Origin: Bolinopsis microptera
Lineage: Eukaryota; Ctenophora; Tentaculata; Lobata; Bolinopsidae
Length of the DNA: 64,000 nucleotides
NCBI RefSeq assembly: GCF_026151205.1
Contig: NC_087078.1
Coordinates: forward strand, 12,011,118 to 12,075,117
Direction: 5' to 3'
Shown: piece after piece, positions 1-10,882 of the stretch
Position numbering within the stretch: the first letter of the stretch is position 1
How the letters are laid out: each line of letters opens with the position of its first letter
Program-made: the position numbers and the translations under genes
The notes under the pieces: generated by a model
Seen by the model: only the letters and a program-made list of their open reading frames with translations
What the model was told of the DNA's origin: nothing
Databases searched by the model: none

Positions 1-580
1 GGTTCTCGTTTAGTTTTAGTTAATTCCTTCAGTTAATTCCTTCAAGAATTTAGTTAATTTAGTTAATTAGTTAATTCCTTCAAGAATCCTTCTTTGATTC
101 TTCCATCCACTTTGGTTCGGAGTGTATTTTTCCCATAACCTTTTTGTAAGTGAGGATGTACTGAACAAGTGAATAGACACCCATAACACCTGTTATTGCT
201 CTGAAATTGTACGTATTAATATTATTCTCTGGATAAGTTAAAAGTATTTTCCCTGATTTTATTTCATGCTGCTTTCCGCGATTAATAGCTATAATGGGAG
301 TGGATACGTAATTTTAAAACTCGTCTTTCTACGTTTTCAATATACACAATTGAATTGAATATAGAATTATTAGGAGACACATCAGTGGAAATTATTATTA
401 TCTGACATTAAGTTTAGAGAACTTTACTAGCAGAATTTAACTAGCAGAATTTAGCAGAGTAAGTTCATTACATATAATGTACGCATATAAAATGTGTGTA
501 ATTGATATTGATTACATAATTCCCCTTTATTGGAAATTGATGTTTTAGTTTACAGCAAAAGCAGACGGAAACAAAAGAAC
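1..580. other. AT-rich stretch, no gene seen
   Basis: No supported coding exon or RNA gene. The first 95 bases contain an imperfect short tandem built on AGTTAATTCCTTCAAGAAT. The rest is unstructured AT-rich DNA leading up to the tRNA cluster. Confidence 0.6.
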
Positions 581-652
581 GGGCTTGGCCGGGAATTGAA
601 CCCGGGACCTCTCGCACCCTAAGCGAGAATCATACCCCTAGACCACCAAGCC
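581..652 (-). tRNA. tRNA-Pro (AGG)
   Basis: A 72-nt intronless tRNA on the minus strand. The seven-base acceptor stem pairs GGCTTGG with CCAAGCC and leaves a C discriminator. The anticodon stem CTCGC/GCGAG closes the loop TTAGGGT, whose central AGG (complement at 618-620) reads CCU codons (and CCC after A34-to-I editing). The T arm carries the GGTTCAATTCC B-box. An AAAA run at 573-576, TTTT on the transcribed strand, is the Pol III terminator. The 3' flank AAAAGAACGGGCT is shared with the TGG gene at 1403, so the two probably arose by a duplication that included flanking DNA. Confidence 0.95.
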
Positions 653-864
653 GATGACAAGATAACCAAATAGCCTTTTCTAAAATTTCAACACTGTCGT
701 AAGCTTCGATTTGAAAAGGGCAATTCACTGATCAAGTGGTATGCTCACTACTAAAACTTTTTCCAGTACCATCCATTTTATGACAATCAACCTTGTCACG
801 CAACTTGGGATATATTAAGTAAATTGAATTAGATCTTAGATCTGCGGAAATACATAGCACATGT

Positions 865-936
865 GGCTTAGTGGTCTAGGGGTATGATTCGCGCTTCGGG
901 TGCGCGAGGTCCCGGGTTCAAATCCCGGCTGAGCCC
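865..936 (+). tRNA. tRNA-Pro (CGG)
   Basis: A 72-nt intronless tRNA on the plus strand. The acceptor GGCTTAG pairs with CTGAGCC, with one G-U pair. The anticodon stem GCGC/GCGC closes the loop TTCGGGT, giving anticodon CGG for CCG codons. The T arm contains GGTTCAAATCC. TTTT at 937-940 follows the discriminator C directly and is the Pol III terminator. The body is nearly identical to the two neighbouring proline tRNAs, which are on the opposite strand. Confidence 0.95.
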
Positions 937-1402
937 TTTTGTTTAAATTTGCAGTATCTCCCGTTTATCTCAACAGTGAGAAGCATTGTGACTAAAACAG
1001 TGACTAGGAAAAGAATATAAGGTTGCAAATACATCTATACTAATTCAGAACGGCCGAAGGTATGAACAAACTGAGTTGATCAGAACGGTAACTGCAGTCA
1101 TTTGATTGCCTAAAAGTATCATATTATGGAGTTCATAGAACATGTGGGAATCTTCGAAACATCAACTTGTACATATAACAGTTAACGCGGAGAAATAAAT
1201 TTTACCAAATATATGGGAAGCAGAAACCTGGTAAATAGATGGCATGAAGGGTTCTTGACATCGCAATATTGACATGAATTGTATTCATGTTGTTTCAGTG
1301 TAATTTTTTAACAGAATTAGCAAATTTGTGTAAAAATAATTGGTACCAGCTTCCTATCTACTGATAGTTTCAGTACAAAAGGCAGAACCACAATAAAAGA
1401 AC

Positions 1403-1474
1403 GGGCTCAACCGGGATTTGAACCCGGGACCTCTCGCACCCAAAGCGAGAATCATACCCCTAGACCATTGAGCC
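1403..1474 (-). tRNA. tRNA-Pro (TGG)
   Basis: A 72-nt intronless tRNA on the minus strand. The acceptor GGCTCAA pairs with TTGAGCC. The loop TTTGGGT in the stem CTCGC/GCGAG gives anticodon TGG, for CCA and by wobble CCG. The T arm contains GGTTCAAATCC. AAAA at 1395-1398 is the minus-strand T-run terminator. With the AGG and CGG genes it completes the eukaryotic proline isoacceptor set within 900 bp. Confidence 0.95.
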
Positions 1475-2778
1475 ACTGACAATTGAGGAATATTGCTATA
1501 ATTATGCTTTACAATCTCAACGTCTTCTCTTGATACCTACTTCGTATGACGTAATCAATGGTAATGCCCTAAATGCCAATGTACTGCCCACTGAGCAGCA
1601 TTTTCAGTGAATCTGTTCTAAACGATTTTTCTTAATAAAAAAACAAAACTTACAAATAGCCCTGAAGATAAGTCGAATCTTGGAGTGACCAGATAGGGGC
1701 ACCGAGACAACCAATAACTGCACCAAGCTGCAAACACATGTTCACCTGGTAGATTTTAATATGGAAATGTAGAGGAATTTCAAAGAGGAATTTCAAAGAT
1801 CAATCTTAGATGGCACAATTAGTAATAGTAATACCGAATTCTTTTCGGGTAAAATATGTTGAGATCAGAATGTGTGTGAAGCGTTAACCAAAAATCACGT
1901 GAATAAAGTTTGTGAATGTAAAGTAAATTTTGCCAAACCTTTCCATGCCAGCCGGGTTTAACTTCTATGGTACCGTCTGCTATATTGAACAGTTCTTTAA
2001 TCGAGAACTGAAACAAAATGTTGTTGGGGAGGAGCAATCAATCGGCCGGCATCCGCTTTCCGACATAATATTGTGCTCACTAAAGTTGTGTAACTCTTAC
2101 TTAACATCAAGATAATAATACCTGACGACTTATCACTCACCAGTTGGGAAATATGGGAGGATAGCTAAACTAAGTTAAAGTAGAGAATATATGAGGATTC
2201 TGGTGACAACCATTCGGGTTGGCCCACGTACGTACGTGCAGCAGCCGGCGGTTTCGAATTATATAGATGTGTATGCGCGCGTACGTGATCATCTAGCTAT
2301 GCGCGCGCATGTGCCGCGGTTTCCAGCAAGAATAGATCATTAAAATTTGATTCGTCGTTCGCGCGCGCTCTCGAAGTCTGCCAACAGGGTCGGGAATTGG
2401 GATACTCTTCCGGTGGATAGTGGAAACCTGCCGAATGATGATGCTATTAGAGCAGCGTGTACGCGATGTAGACGACTTATATTATTCTTATGTAATCGTG
2501 GTTTTGTTGTAGAGATAAATGGTGCACATAAAGAGAAACGCCACTGTGAATAATCAATCATAATTTTGCAGACACTATGTGAAACATCATGTATTTGGGA
2601 GAAGCGGTAAAGGTGCATATAGTATGCCCAGTATGACTATACAGGAGCGGTTCATGACCATGCGGCGAATATACAACTACTGATTAATACTGACAAGGAC
2701 ACGTACTGCAGAGCGATAAAAGGTCACCCGCTCAGACTGTACTGTGTTTCGCTGTTGAGTTGGACTCGGGATCACAGG
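1475..2778. other. Non-coding stretch with alternating CG/CA tracts
   Basis: No gene is supported. Around 2222-2320 there are runs of alternating purine-pyrimidine (ACGTACGTACGTGC, TATGCGCGCGTACGTG, TATGCGCGCGCATGTG) that could adopt Z-form or cruciform structures. Overlapping frames at 2340-2618 are open on both strands but show no recognisable domain. Confidence 0.5.
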
Positions 2779-3453
2779 CGTAACCTAACTACACCACCAG
2801 TGACGTAACCTTACTACACCACATGTGACGTAACCTAACTACACCACCTGTGACGTAACCTAACTATACCACCAGTGACCTAACCTAACTACACCACCTG
2901 GGACGTAACCTAACTACACCACCTGTGACGTAACCTAACTACACCACCAGTGACGTAACCTAACTACACCACCTGTGACGTAACCTAACTACACCACCTG
3001 TGACGTAACCTAACTACACCACCTGTGACGTAACCTAACTACACCACCTGTGACGTAACCTAACTACACCACCTGTGACGTAACCTAACTGCACCACCTG
3101 TGACGTAACCTAACTACACCACCAGTGACGTAACCTAACTACACAACCTATGACGTAACCTAAAGACCTAACTACACCACCTGTGACGTAACCTAACTAC
3201 ACCACCAGTGACGTAACCTAACTACACAACCTGTGACGTAACCTAACTACACCATCAGTGACGTAACCTAACTACACAACCTGTGACGTAACCTAACTAC
3301 ACCACCTGTGACGTAACCTAACTACACCACCTGTGACCTAACCTAACTACACAACCTGTGACGTAACCTAACTACACCACCTGTGATGTAACCTAACTAC
3401 ACCACCTGTGACGTAACGCCACCTGTGACGTAACACCACTGTACACCACCAGC
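2779..3453. repeat. 25-bp satellite, about 25 copies
   Basis: Head-to-tail array with unit CGTAACCTAACTACACCACCTGTGA (25 bp given in two parts: CGTAACCTAACTACAC then CACCTGTGA). Most units are identical or differ at one or two positions (CCAGTGA, CCTATGA and CAACCTGTGA variants). One unit near 3160 has an internal duplication, and the array decays at 3415-3453. Each junction recreates TGACGTAA, a CRE/ATF-like octamer, next to CACCTG, an E-box. Confidence 0.92.
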
Positions 3454-4511
3454 TGAAGGTTGAGCTCTGGAAGCGTTTCATTTTGCTTGAGACTGATATC
3501 CTCCATTTGAGAGAACTTGCTAGTGATCGTAGATATTAGAGTTAACTTTTCAATTTTATACATGAGTACAAGTCAATTTGAGTTGTGGGACATGATTTAT
3601 AATCTTACAAAGGATCACGTTTCGATTCTAAATTATTTTCAGATTATTTTTAAGATTGAAATGTTTGATAATAATAATATGCTGGCAAGCTCGATGATAT
3701 CGATTACATTACAACAATCTATTTTTATTTAGCGGATGGATTACCGACTAAGGTGGCATGTGTAAGGTTATACGAATAAGGTCACAATCCTCAACGACCG
3801 TTTTCTTTTGCTAACTTTCTTTAACCTTGATATATTTTTACTGAACCACGTTGTAGTTACTCAATACTAGCATTATATATATTAGAGCGATTGAAAGAAT
3901 TATCTTACCGTAAGGTAACTTTACGTCCGGAAAGTTTTTTCTGTGACAGCCATTCAAATTAGAAATCAAAATTTAACCTAATTTGAAAAACATTTGCCAC
4001 ATTTTTTCGTTGTTCAAACGAGTTCAATTTTACGCACTAAAGTTTTGGTGCCCACATCTTGCGTGCGTAATATATCTTGCATTGGCAACTTGAACTGTTG
4101 CTTCCGTCTAGAACCTACTCCTCAGCCTTTAGTGAATGTGGTTTTGCTTTTGGTTCCCGTGACCTTCCTCCCCCATCTTGTCGTGTTATCTGCTTGAAAT
4201 ACTATCCCTCAACAATAAAACTTGTTTAATCGCAGCTTGCTTGTTTTATTTTGTTGGTTTGTTATCCATTTACATGTGTAAAAAACCTCCTCATTATTAG
4301 AATCGCAATCTAGCAACACAACCATAAACATGATTTATTTTGTTTACAGTTCATCTGTACTTCAACAGACATATTGTATATTTGCTGAAATTTGAAGAGG
4401 TCACATCTTTAATCTTTAACTCTTCTGATTATTGCAGTCTACATAAATACATTTTCTAATAACTGAGAACTTTTTATACAAATAACTCCAGTTTCTAATA
4501 CCAACAGAAGG
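3454..4511. other. AT-rich stretch upstream of a 7TM gene
   Basis: No coding exon is supported. The short frames at 3517 and 3994 show no domain or codon signature. It is presumably the 5' region of the receptor-like gene that starts at 4512. Confidence 0.5.
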
Positions 4512-5467
4512 ATGGTTCTCTTCGGAAGCATCACGATAGACGGGAAAATAATATACAACGGAACAAAGACAGATGGGATCATGAACTATGTTTGTGGCGG
4601 ACTCCTTATAGCTTATCTAGTGATCGGTCTTATCGTAAGTCTCCATCTAATTTACTACTACAAGTTAAATCAGCCCTCCTGGATCGATAAATACCTCTGC
4701 TACTCTTCCATCTTACGACTTTTTATTTTTACATATTATCCAGCTGCTCTGTACTTCTGTAGTTTATCAGCTTTTCAATGATAGCCCTCCAACCCAGATT
4801 CTAGATAAATTGAATTGGTGGGAAAAAGTGTGCAACATCACCTCTTATCTAAGTTTCTGTGTGCTCCTGGCATTTGATGCTGTCATTGTGACCATACAGT
4901 ACGGCAATATCCACTGTCCTTTGTGGACTCTCCTCAACGATTCTTATAAACTGAAGAAACGTGTGCTGATTGCAGCAACTGTTCTTCTCACGGCTTTTTA
5001 CACTGCTGCAGTCATACTGGGGCAAATATGCAGAAAGAAAGAATCCTTACCATATTCCAATGTCGAGGGTGTTAATAACTACTGACGCTATTTCCAATGC
5101 TCCCATCATTTTACTGGCATGTTTGACCATCGGCATCTACATGACCACCTGGATCAGGTTTTGGTGCCAAACTCAGGAGATAAGAGTCGTTGAATTGGTT
5201 AGGAGAGAGTTTAGGTTGGTCGGCATTTTTGTATTATCTGATTTCATATGCGCTTCATCTTTGATTGTTCTTGTGGTAAATCTAAGCATAATGAAAGAAG
5301 GAAACTTATGTCGAAGTGTATACATTTGGATTCTTTCCAGTACTATGGTTCCAGTAACGGTTAGTACGCTAGTTGCTTGCTACTTGTTCATCAGTGATAA
5401 GGGCATCATTCGCAACCTGTTTGGAAGATTTTGCCCAGGAAGCTTAGGATATGAACGAGTTAACTGA
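4512..5467 (+). pseudogene. Seven-transmembrane receptor-like gene, intronless, two frame breaks
   Basis: Three consecutive reading frames (4512-4781, about 4740-5085, about 5050-5467) together give one 7TM layout of about 318 residues. The hydrophobic helices in order are: TM1 near LLIAYLVIGLIVSLHLIYYY, TM2 before the first break, TM3 near YLSFCVLLAFDAVIVTI, TM4 near VLIAATVLLTAFYTAAVIL, TM5 near PIILLACLTIGIYMT, TM6 near GIFVLSDFICASSLIVLVV and TM7 near VPVTVSTLVACYLF. After TM7 comes a short amphipathic stretch ending in a cysteine, like helix 8. The N-terminus has an N-glycosylation motif (NGT). No DRY or classical NPxxY is present, so the receptor class is uncertain. Both breaks shift the frame in the same sense, near 4775 and 5080, in loops between helices. 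The gene is either a decaying receptor or an intact one damaged by assembly indels. No ligand can be inferred. Confidence 0.6.
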
Positions 5468-6042
5468 TACCTTAATCATATATGTTAATATCCGAACAGG
5501 ATACGTCTGGAGTCTGGAAAGTGAAAGATTATCCACTACTTTGTTTTGTGTCTCTGCTTAATGATTAGGGAATTTAAACAGACTCCACTTAATTGCTAAA
5601 TATTTTTTATAGGATATATAACTTTTTTCATTTTGTTAAAAAAATTCATCGTGAATTATGATTTTTAGTTTTTTCAAGACGATAAATCGCATTTAATGGG
5701 ATTCATTTTCCGATCTTTTAAGTTAGAACTATATAAACTTAAGACCATGACCAGCTAATCTTTTTCATATTAAATGAAGCTAAAATTAAAGTGGACTTAT
5801 TATTTGATGAACTTAAAAAGGTCAAACTCCAGTAATATTGTAAATGTTGTACAATGTAAGTTTGTTTGTTGATTATTAAAGGCACAGTGTTTGACTTGTA
5901 ATTTAAGTATTTACGATTGATAATTACTAGAACGAAGCCAACTAGGATCTAACAGAAAGAAACACAGACAATTTTGTGACAATTTCACTAAACTTCAGTG
6001 TGGTAATAAATTGCTGGTAAAGCTACAGTCTACATTACCACA
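5468..6042. other. Intergenic, no gene seen
   Basis: AT-rich sequence downstream of the receptor-like gene, presumably including its 3' UTR. No domain-bearing frame is present. Confidence 0.5.
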
Positions 6043-6242
6043 TAGTTAGGGCAAGAATTGCTGTTTATGGGTCAATCTGTGAACAAATTCGTAACAAAGG
6101 TTTGTCTACAGGAATGTGTTGTCCATAGTCCCAGGAACCACCAAAAAAAACCGTCCAGCTGAAAAATTTGGGCAAAACAATTCCTGTAGACAAACCTTTG
6201 TTACGAATTTGTTCACAGAAAAATCAACTCTTGCCCTAACTA
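6043..6242. mobile_element. 200-bp foldback MITE with ACA target duplication
   Basis: The ends are perfect inverted repeats, TAGTTAGGGCAAGA on the left and its complement on the right. Further complementary stretches follow inside, about 40 bp centred on GTGAACAAATTCGTAAC and its reverse complement, so each arm is roughly 70 bp. Both ends are flanked by ACA (6040-6042 and 6243-6245), which looks like a 3-bp target duplication. The centre is A-rich and there is no coding potential. It is a non-autonomous DNA transposon; the 3-bp duplication would suit PIF/Harbinger-like mobilisation, which is an inference. Confidence 0.75.
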
Positions 6243-6793
6243 ACAGATAATCTTATGATAATGCCAGTAAACCACGTGAAGCTATCGTTTAACATCAGCA
6301 TAAATTATCGGAGCAAAGTTGACTCACTGATCATTAGCCAATAGTGAGTAACCAATAGAGTACATCAGCTAAAATCTACAGTAAACATAAGCTTATACTG
6401 TAAGCACAAGACTTACAATCTATCCAGTCCCAAGTTCTTACAAATGTTCCATTAGAAACAACTAGAAACCATGACTGAACCGCCTTACAGGGGCCAGGGC
6501 GAACTTACCGGGTTTAACTCATGAAGCTTCACATGCCTAGATACAGAGGGTAGCATGTGCATTACAGCAGATCACCGAACAGTAATTCTCAGAGATTGTG
6601 CTCTAACAGAACTGGTTATCTCATTACCTCCCTGCTTCTCGCACAACAGCAGGCTCCTCGTGGCGTTGAAACACTTCCTGCTCATCACTCTCGCGATAGT
6701 TCAAACATTTTGACCTTTCATTGGGCTTGATTTTGTCTCGTTGTATAGATAGGAGGCGATTTGTTTTGTTGGTAGTGGTAGCTGGAGTCGGGG

Positions 6794-7231
6794 ATGGATT
6801 CTCAGTGCAAATTTGGTCAGTATGTGTGTATTGCAACGCTTATCATATGGATCTTGTCAGTTGCGGGTAAGTCGTAAGATAATGGTATTGATAAACGAAC
6901 AGTTTACTCGACTGGGAATGGTGAATGCTGAATCGTTTTACATCTCTTATATCAACTATAAGCTATATTGATGAACTATTTAAGTTATAATATTTAGGTG
7001 AACTTTTCCACTGTGTAAATACCACTGCATTGTAAAATATAATTCCACTTTCTACGTGTAGAATTTAATTTTAATCATGACTACCGTTTAATTATTTAAC
7101 GTTCAGGGATGCTACCTCAAATTATCTACACAGTGGATTATACTCAGAACATTGAAGTCTATTATGATGAAATTGATGATTTAGACCACAATGATAACCT
7201 TCACCGAAATTTGGGAATCCTTGATTTATGA
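6794..7231 (+). CDS. Possible small secreted protein, two exons
   Basis: Exon 1 (6794-6866) begins with ATG and encodes a hydrophobic leader (core CIATLIIWILSVAG), then meets a consensus GTAAGT donor. Exon 2 (from 7107 after TTCAG) joins in phase 1 and encodes an acidic segment rich in D, E, N and Y (VYYDEIDDLDHND) with a TGA at 7229-7231, giving 65 residues in all. A second frame after the acidic stretch stays open to another strong GTAAGT donor at 7272, so the true exon may continue after a frame break and this may be the 5' part of a larger secreted protein. The sequence CTTGTCAGTTGC at the leader end also occurs in the leader of the large gene at 18532. No family was recognised. Confidence 0.35.
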
Positions 7232-7385
7232 TACTGATCGGGATTTGAGAGGAGTTGTCTGGTTTTTATCGGTAAGTTGTAAAATGTTAGTATCTACAGA
7301 CACTGTCATGATATTTATTTAAATTACTGCATTACATGATCAATATTTAAAATAAAATATTGCAAAACACGTTAAATTCACATAC

Positions 7386-8644
7386 CTTGTCCAAAGATTT
7401 GTATTTTACAGCTAGTCCACCACAGAGGAGAATAATGTCACGCCCTAGGATTATAAACACCAGCCAGCCTACGAGATTCAGAAGATAACCAAGAAATTAT
7501 CCCGAGGCTAATATAAGGAGAAGTTAACATGTGAGGAGTATCATTAGAGGTTTCTGTAAAGTAAATTTAAATGATGTAGGTTTTTTAAAGTATTTACTTT
7601 GTACTAACTGTATTTACTTACTAGTATTTTTAGCCAAAGCTTATGAATGTCTATGGTTGATGGGAAATTCATATCTTGCAACATTATGAATGGTAATACC
7701 TATTTCCGTTCAAAAATTTGATTCATGACTCAGCTCAAGTAAGACTTACTGGGCATAAGACCAGAATACCAAACACTAGCGGTAGTTAATCCCATGAGCA
7801 TCTTGTCACCGATTGGATCTATAATGCTACCCAGCAGCGATCTTTGGGAGGGGAACCGCCGAGCAATCTGGCCATCTAACTGAAATAAGGGTCGTCATTT
7901 AGGACTACAGTTAAATCAACTGTGAACTTTGGTGGTTCAATTGATTTCCAAATCGGGGCTAGTTAGATACCCGTATTTATGATGTATTGTGAGTATCTAT
8001 AGATAGGAAATTTATTATGTTAGATGATTTAAATTTTAAAATTTAAAAAGTATAAATAAACAACTCACAAAATCTGTAAGTCCAGCGACACTAAACAAAA
8101 CCAGTGCAGTGGAGTGCTGACCATTAATTACTGAGTATGCTACGATTGGTGACAATAGTATTCGCGAGAAGCTCAGAGCATTAGGAATAGTATAGATATT
8201 GTCCTTCTGAAAAAGTTAACGATTATTAGGTTAATGATCATTGAGTAAAAATATTTTTAATTATTTACAAAATTTCATTCGATAATCTTGGAACTGTGTT
8301 ATGCAGATTGTGCAAGTAATTGTATAAACATCTATGCTTCAATCTTCATGATGAAATAAACAATAAACAAGATATTTGAATAACATTTATTAATTCTTAA
8401 TTACATCTAGTAATTATGTATGATTTATTCTTTAAAGGGGTGTTTGAAGTGAATTTAACTGTTAACTTTTCAAAGAATCATTGCTGATTTCAATAATGTA
8501 TGATTATCAGGCCATATGTTTTCATTAAAAATATTCCCAGTTAGTAAAATTGACATGATTTACCTAGAAATTTAATACCTTACCACTTTAAGGTCGTCAG
8601 AGTTGCTTGAAGAATTTCTGCAACCAAGATACTTTAGCTTGTAC
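7386..8644 (-). CDS. CRLS1: Cardiolipin synthase (CMP-forming), internal exons
   Basis: Four minus-strand exons with GT-AG borders and matching phases were read: 8584-8644, 8069-8206, 7750-7879 and 7386-7468. They encode the conserved core of the mitochondrial inner-membrane enzyme that joins CDP-diacylglycerol and phosphatidylglycerol to make cardiolipin. Exon 8069-8206 carries YTIPNALSFSRILLSP and ends GLTDF. Exon 7750-7879 begins LDGQIARRF and continues LLGSIIDPIGDK, together giving the CDP-alcohol phosphotransferase signature DG-x2-AR-x8-G-x3-D-x3-D that binds metal and CDP. Exon 7386-7468 carries the next helix (FIILGRDIILL). The 8584-8644 exon is a less conserved linker after the transit region. 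The first exon and the exons for the last third of the protein were not located, so the gene is incomplete here. Confidence 0.88.
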
Positions 8645-9830
8645 CTGAGGTTAAAACTGATATTGGTTTGTTTCAAATAAGAATCATGGTGTCAACTGGC
8701 TATGAGGAAAACAATCATAACTAAGCTAAGGCTAGAAGCAACTCAAACTTTCCGGGTTTGATTAGTTTTATTTAAAATATTTGTTTTTGAATTGAAGCAT
8801 ACCTTAGTTTTAATTTATTGGTACTCTGAAACAGACTTAAGACCGGTCGCTGCAGTCTACAGCTAATCATCCCTTGAAATTTGTATTTTAGCAAATTAGC
8901 ATGTTTCTAGAACCCCAATAAATCAATTCTTTAAATATCGATCATAGGTACCAAATGGGTAACTAGCTAAAGAGTTAATCTTATGTTTGTGACTTCAGAA
9001 AGAATATACAATATGCAATAGCATTGTGAATACTGAGACTCTATGTGCATGCGGTATGTTCCAAGACAACAACGCGAACGGTTACAAACTTTTCCTTCAA
9101 CAGATTTAACTTACAAAGTCACATAATTTCAATCTATTCCTTTAAAAAAGTATACCAAATCAACAAACTATGCTGTTCAACATTTAGATCAGAGGTAACA
9201 AAAGAATTAATAAACCTACATGGCTGTGACATTTTTAACAGGCAATCATAAGTTGTAAGTCAGTTACTCAGACCGTTGAAGCGGTAGGTTGGGAAATCAG
9301 TTTTCACAATGGCAACCAAAACTACAACGTTTGCAATAAGTTACATTCTTTAACTGGTATCCACAGGCTGAATAGCATAAAAACGATGATTCGTCAAAAT
9401 TTAGTGCAACAAATAGATGAACTAATAAGACTAGCTAGCATTTTTTAAATTTTTGATAGCACATAAAAGATCACTAATTGAACAATAATTAGACCTGAAC
9501 TGAAATCCAACATTGTTTATATAGTAAAGTATGTGGTGCGTATTGAAGGACACCATTAAAAACAGCCACTCTTCCATCCTTATTGCAATGTATAATGCAC
9601 AGTGACCCTATATAAAATGAAACCGTCAAAAATATAGCACATGTTCCCCTTCTAAAATATTGACTGAACCACTTGAAAATTACAATAGGCCTTATGGCTC
9701 TAAATTTAATTCTAGACTCCCAATATTCACACAGTTCTTTCTTGCCCCTCTGTCTTCCCGAAGAGAAATCACTGTTTTTCTAATGATTTCAAATTGAAGA
9801 CGCTTCCTGAAATATCCCACCGCATTTGAA
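8645..9830. other. Probable upstream part of the cardiolipin synthase gene
   Basis: The first exon or exons and promoter of the minus-strand gene should lie in or beyond this interval, because the exon at 8584-8644 begins in phase with two bases missing. No upstream exon could be assigned. The remaining sequence is AT-rich. Confidence 0.35.
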
Positions 9831-9907
9831 TTTACCTGGGGACCCCAGGCTATTATGTTCATAGAATAGAGATTCGGCGGAATGACAGGTTAGGCGCCAC
9901 CCAGTAA
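9831..9907. repeat. Dispersed repeat S, copy 1
   Basis: About 77 bp running from TTTACCTGGGGACC through CTATTATGTTCATA to ATTCGGCGGAATGACAGG. The same sequence recurs at 13289-13366 in the same orientation and at 13789-13858 and 14195-14272 inverted. The sequence between the landmarks varies in length, and there is no coding potential. The copy at 13289 lies about 27 bp before a repeat R, and the inverted copies also abut R. Confidence 0.75.
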
Positions 9908-10522
9908 CATCTGAATATATTTGACCTGAGTGATATTCCATCTTACTGGCTGCTGCTTCTTCACCATTTTTCTTTCGAACAATATACAGATAATTTCAAC
10001 AATGGTAAGTGTCTAACTATATGCTATAAGATGATCTAGGTAAACTATAGGTAAAAATATAATATTAATCATAAGCTAAAATGTACTAATCTTTGTAATC
10101 TAAATGGGGAAAAGAAGAAACATTGTCGGTCAGTCGAGAAAATTGTCAGTCAGGCTATAAGACACCCTGGAAAATGAATAAACTGTAGGAAAGAAAAATT
10201 TTTTAGGAAAAGAAAAAATTTTTATTTACCACAAAACAATCAATACATAATGTTATATTCATAAGAGTATTATACCCAACAATGACCGGCGAACTGATAG
10301 CTACTTCAGAAGCAATGAAACTACGATCTTCTAAATAAAATGAGTCATAGTACTTTCAGCCGGAGCCATCATAAGTGACATAAATCTAAAAGATAGTATG
10401 GTTAGTTTCTAAATATAAACTCAAACTCTGAAAAGGAAACTGCTGTGATAAATGAAACATCAATAAATGGACCAAGTATATTTAAAAATAATTTATGGAG
10501 AGCCCCTCGGACAAAATGAAAA
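9908..10522. other. Intergenic, two weak exon-like motifs
   Basis: At 9951-10016 a pyrimidine-rich stretch leads to CAATG directly followed by a GTAAGT donor, a layout seen where a first exon ends at the start codon, but no second exon was found. On the minus strand an AATAAA lies near 10222. No gene can be supported. Confidence 0.3.
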
Positions 10523-10882
10523 TTAATTATGCAGTAAAGGAATCTTGAAAGGGTTTGTACTATTCATTCCTGAGGGGCGAAGGGACTTTAAGGCATGTAT
10601 ATATCGGTGCTCCTTTACATCTAAACTACTAGGACTTGAATTTTCTAGAATACACACTGAAACACTATTGTTAAAATTTTCCTTCTGAGACAATCCATGC
10701 TCTATATGGAGGTGGAGTCCTACACAGTTTGAGTCATCATCCGTGTCAACCTTTTGCCCACTGATGATCTTGTAGAATGCTCTTCTGTGTTCGCCAAACC
10801 TTACCCGTAGCATTCTGGTGGATTTGCCCACGTATGGTTTCTCACACAGTTTACATCTGATCAAATATATAAATAAATTCAA
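10523..10882 (-). pseudogene. Penelope-like element: GIY-YIG endonuclease fragment
   Basis: A 119-residue minus-strand frame matches the C-terminal GIY-YIG nuclease module of Penelope-like retroelements. It has YLIRCKLCEKPYVGKS, with the CxxC pair between the two halves of the GIY-YIG signature, followed by LRVRFGEHRRAF with the conserved Arg and His, and later KEHRYIHAL and NPF near the end. The upstream reverse transcriptase is absent, because the sequence before 10882 has no RT motif. This is therefore a 5'-truncated copy, the usual fate of such insertions. It ends with TAA at 10523. Confidence 0.8.

Noticed and set aside
2340-2618. Overlapping frames of 68 and 92 codons
   Set aside because: No family, no splice signals and GC-rich local composition; could be chance.
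2779-3453. CRISPR-like array
   Set aside because: Uniform head-to-tail units with no unique spacers, in animal DNA; it is a satellite.
6624-6836. 70-codon minus-strand frame
   Set aside because: Overlaps the plus-strand leader exon, has no domain and no splice signals; not supported as the missing cardiolipin synthase C-terminus.
9951-10016. First exon of a ribosomal-protein-type gene (pyrimidine leader, ATG, GTAAGT)
   Set aside because: No in-phase second exon could be found downstream.
10222-10390. Terminal exon of a minus-strand gene with AATAAA
   Set aside because: A short open segment with an acceptor-like TTTTAG, but no upstream exon and no recognisable protein.
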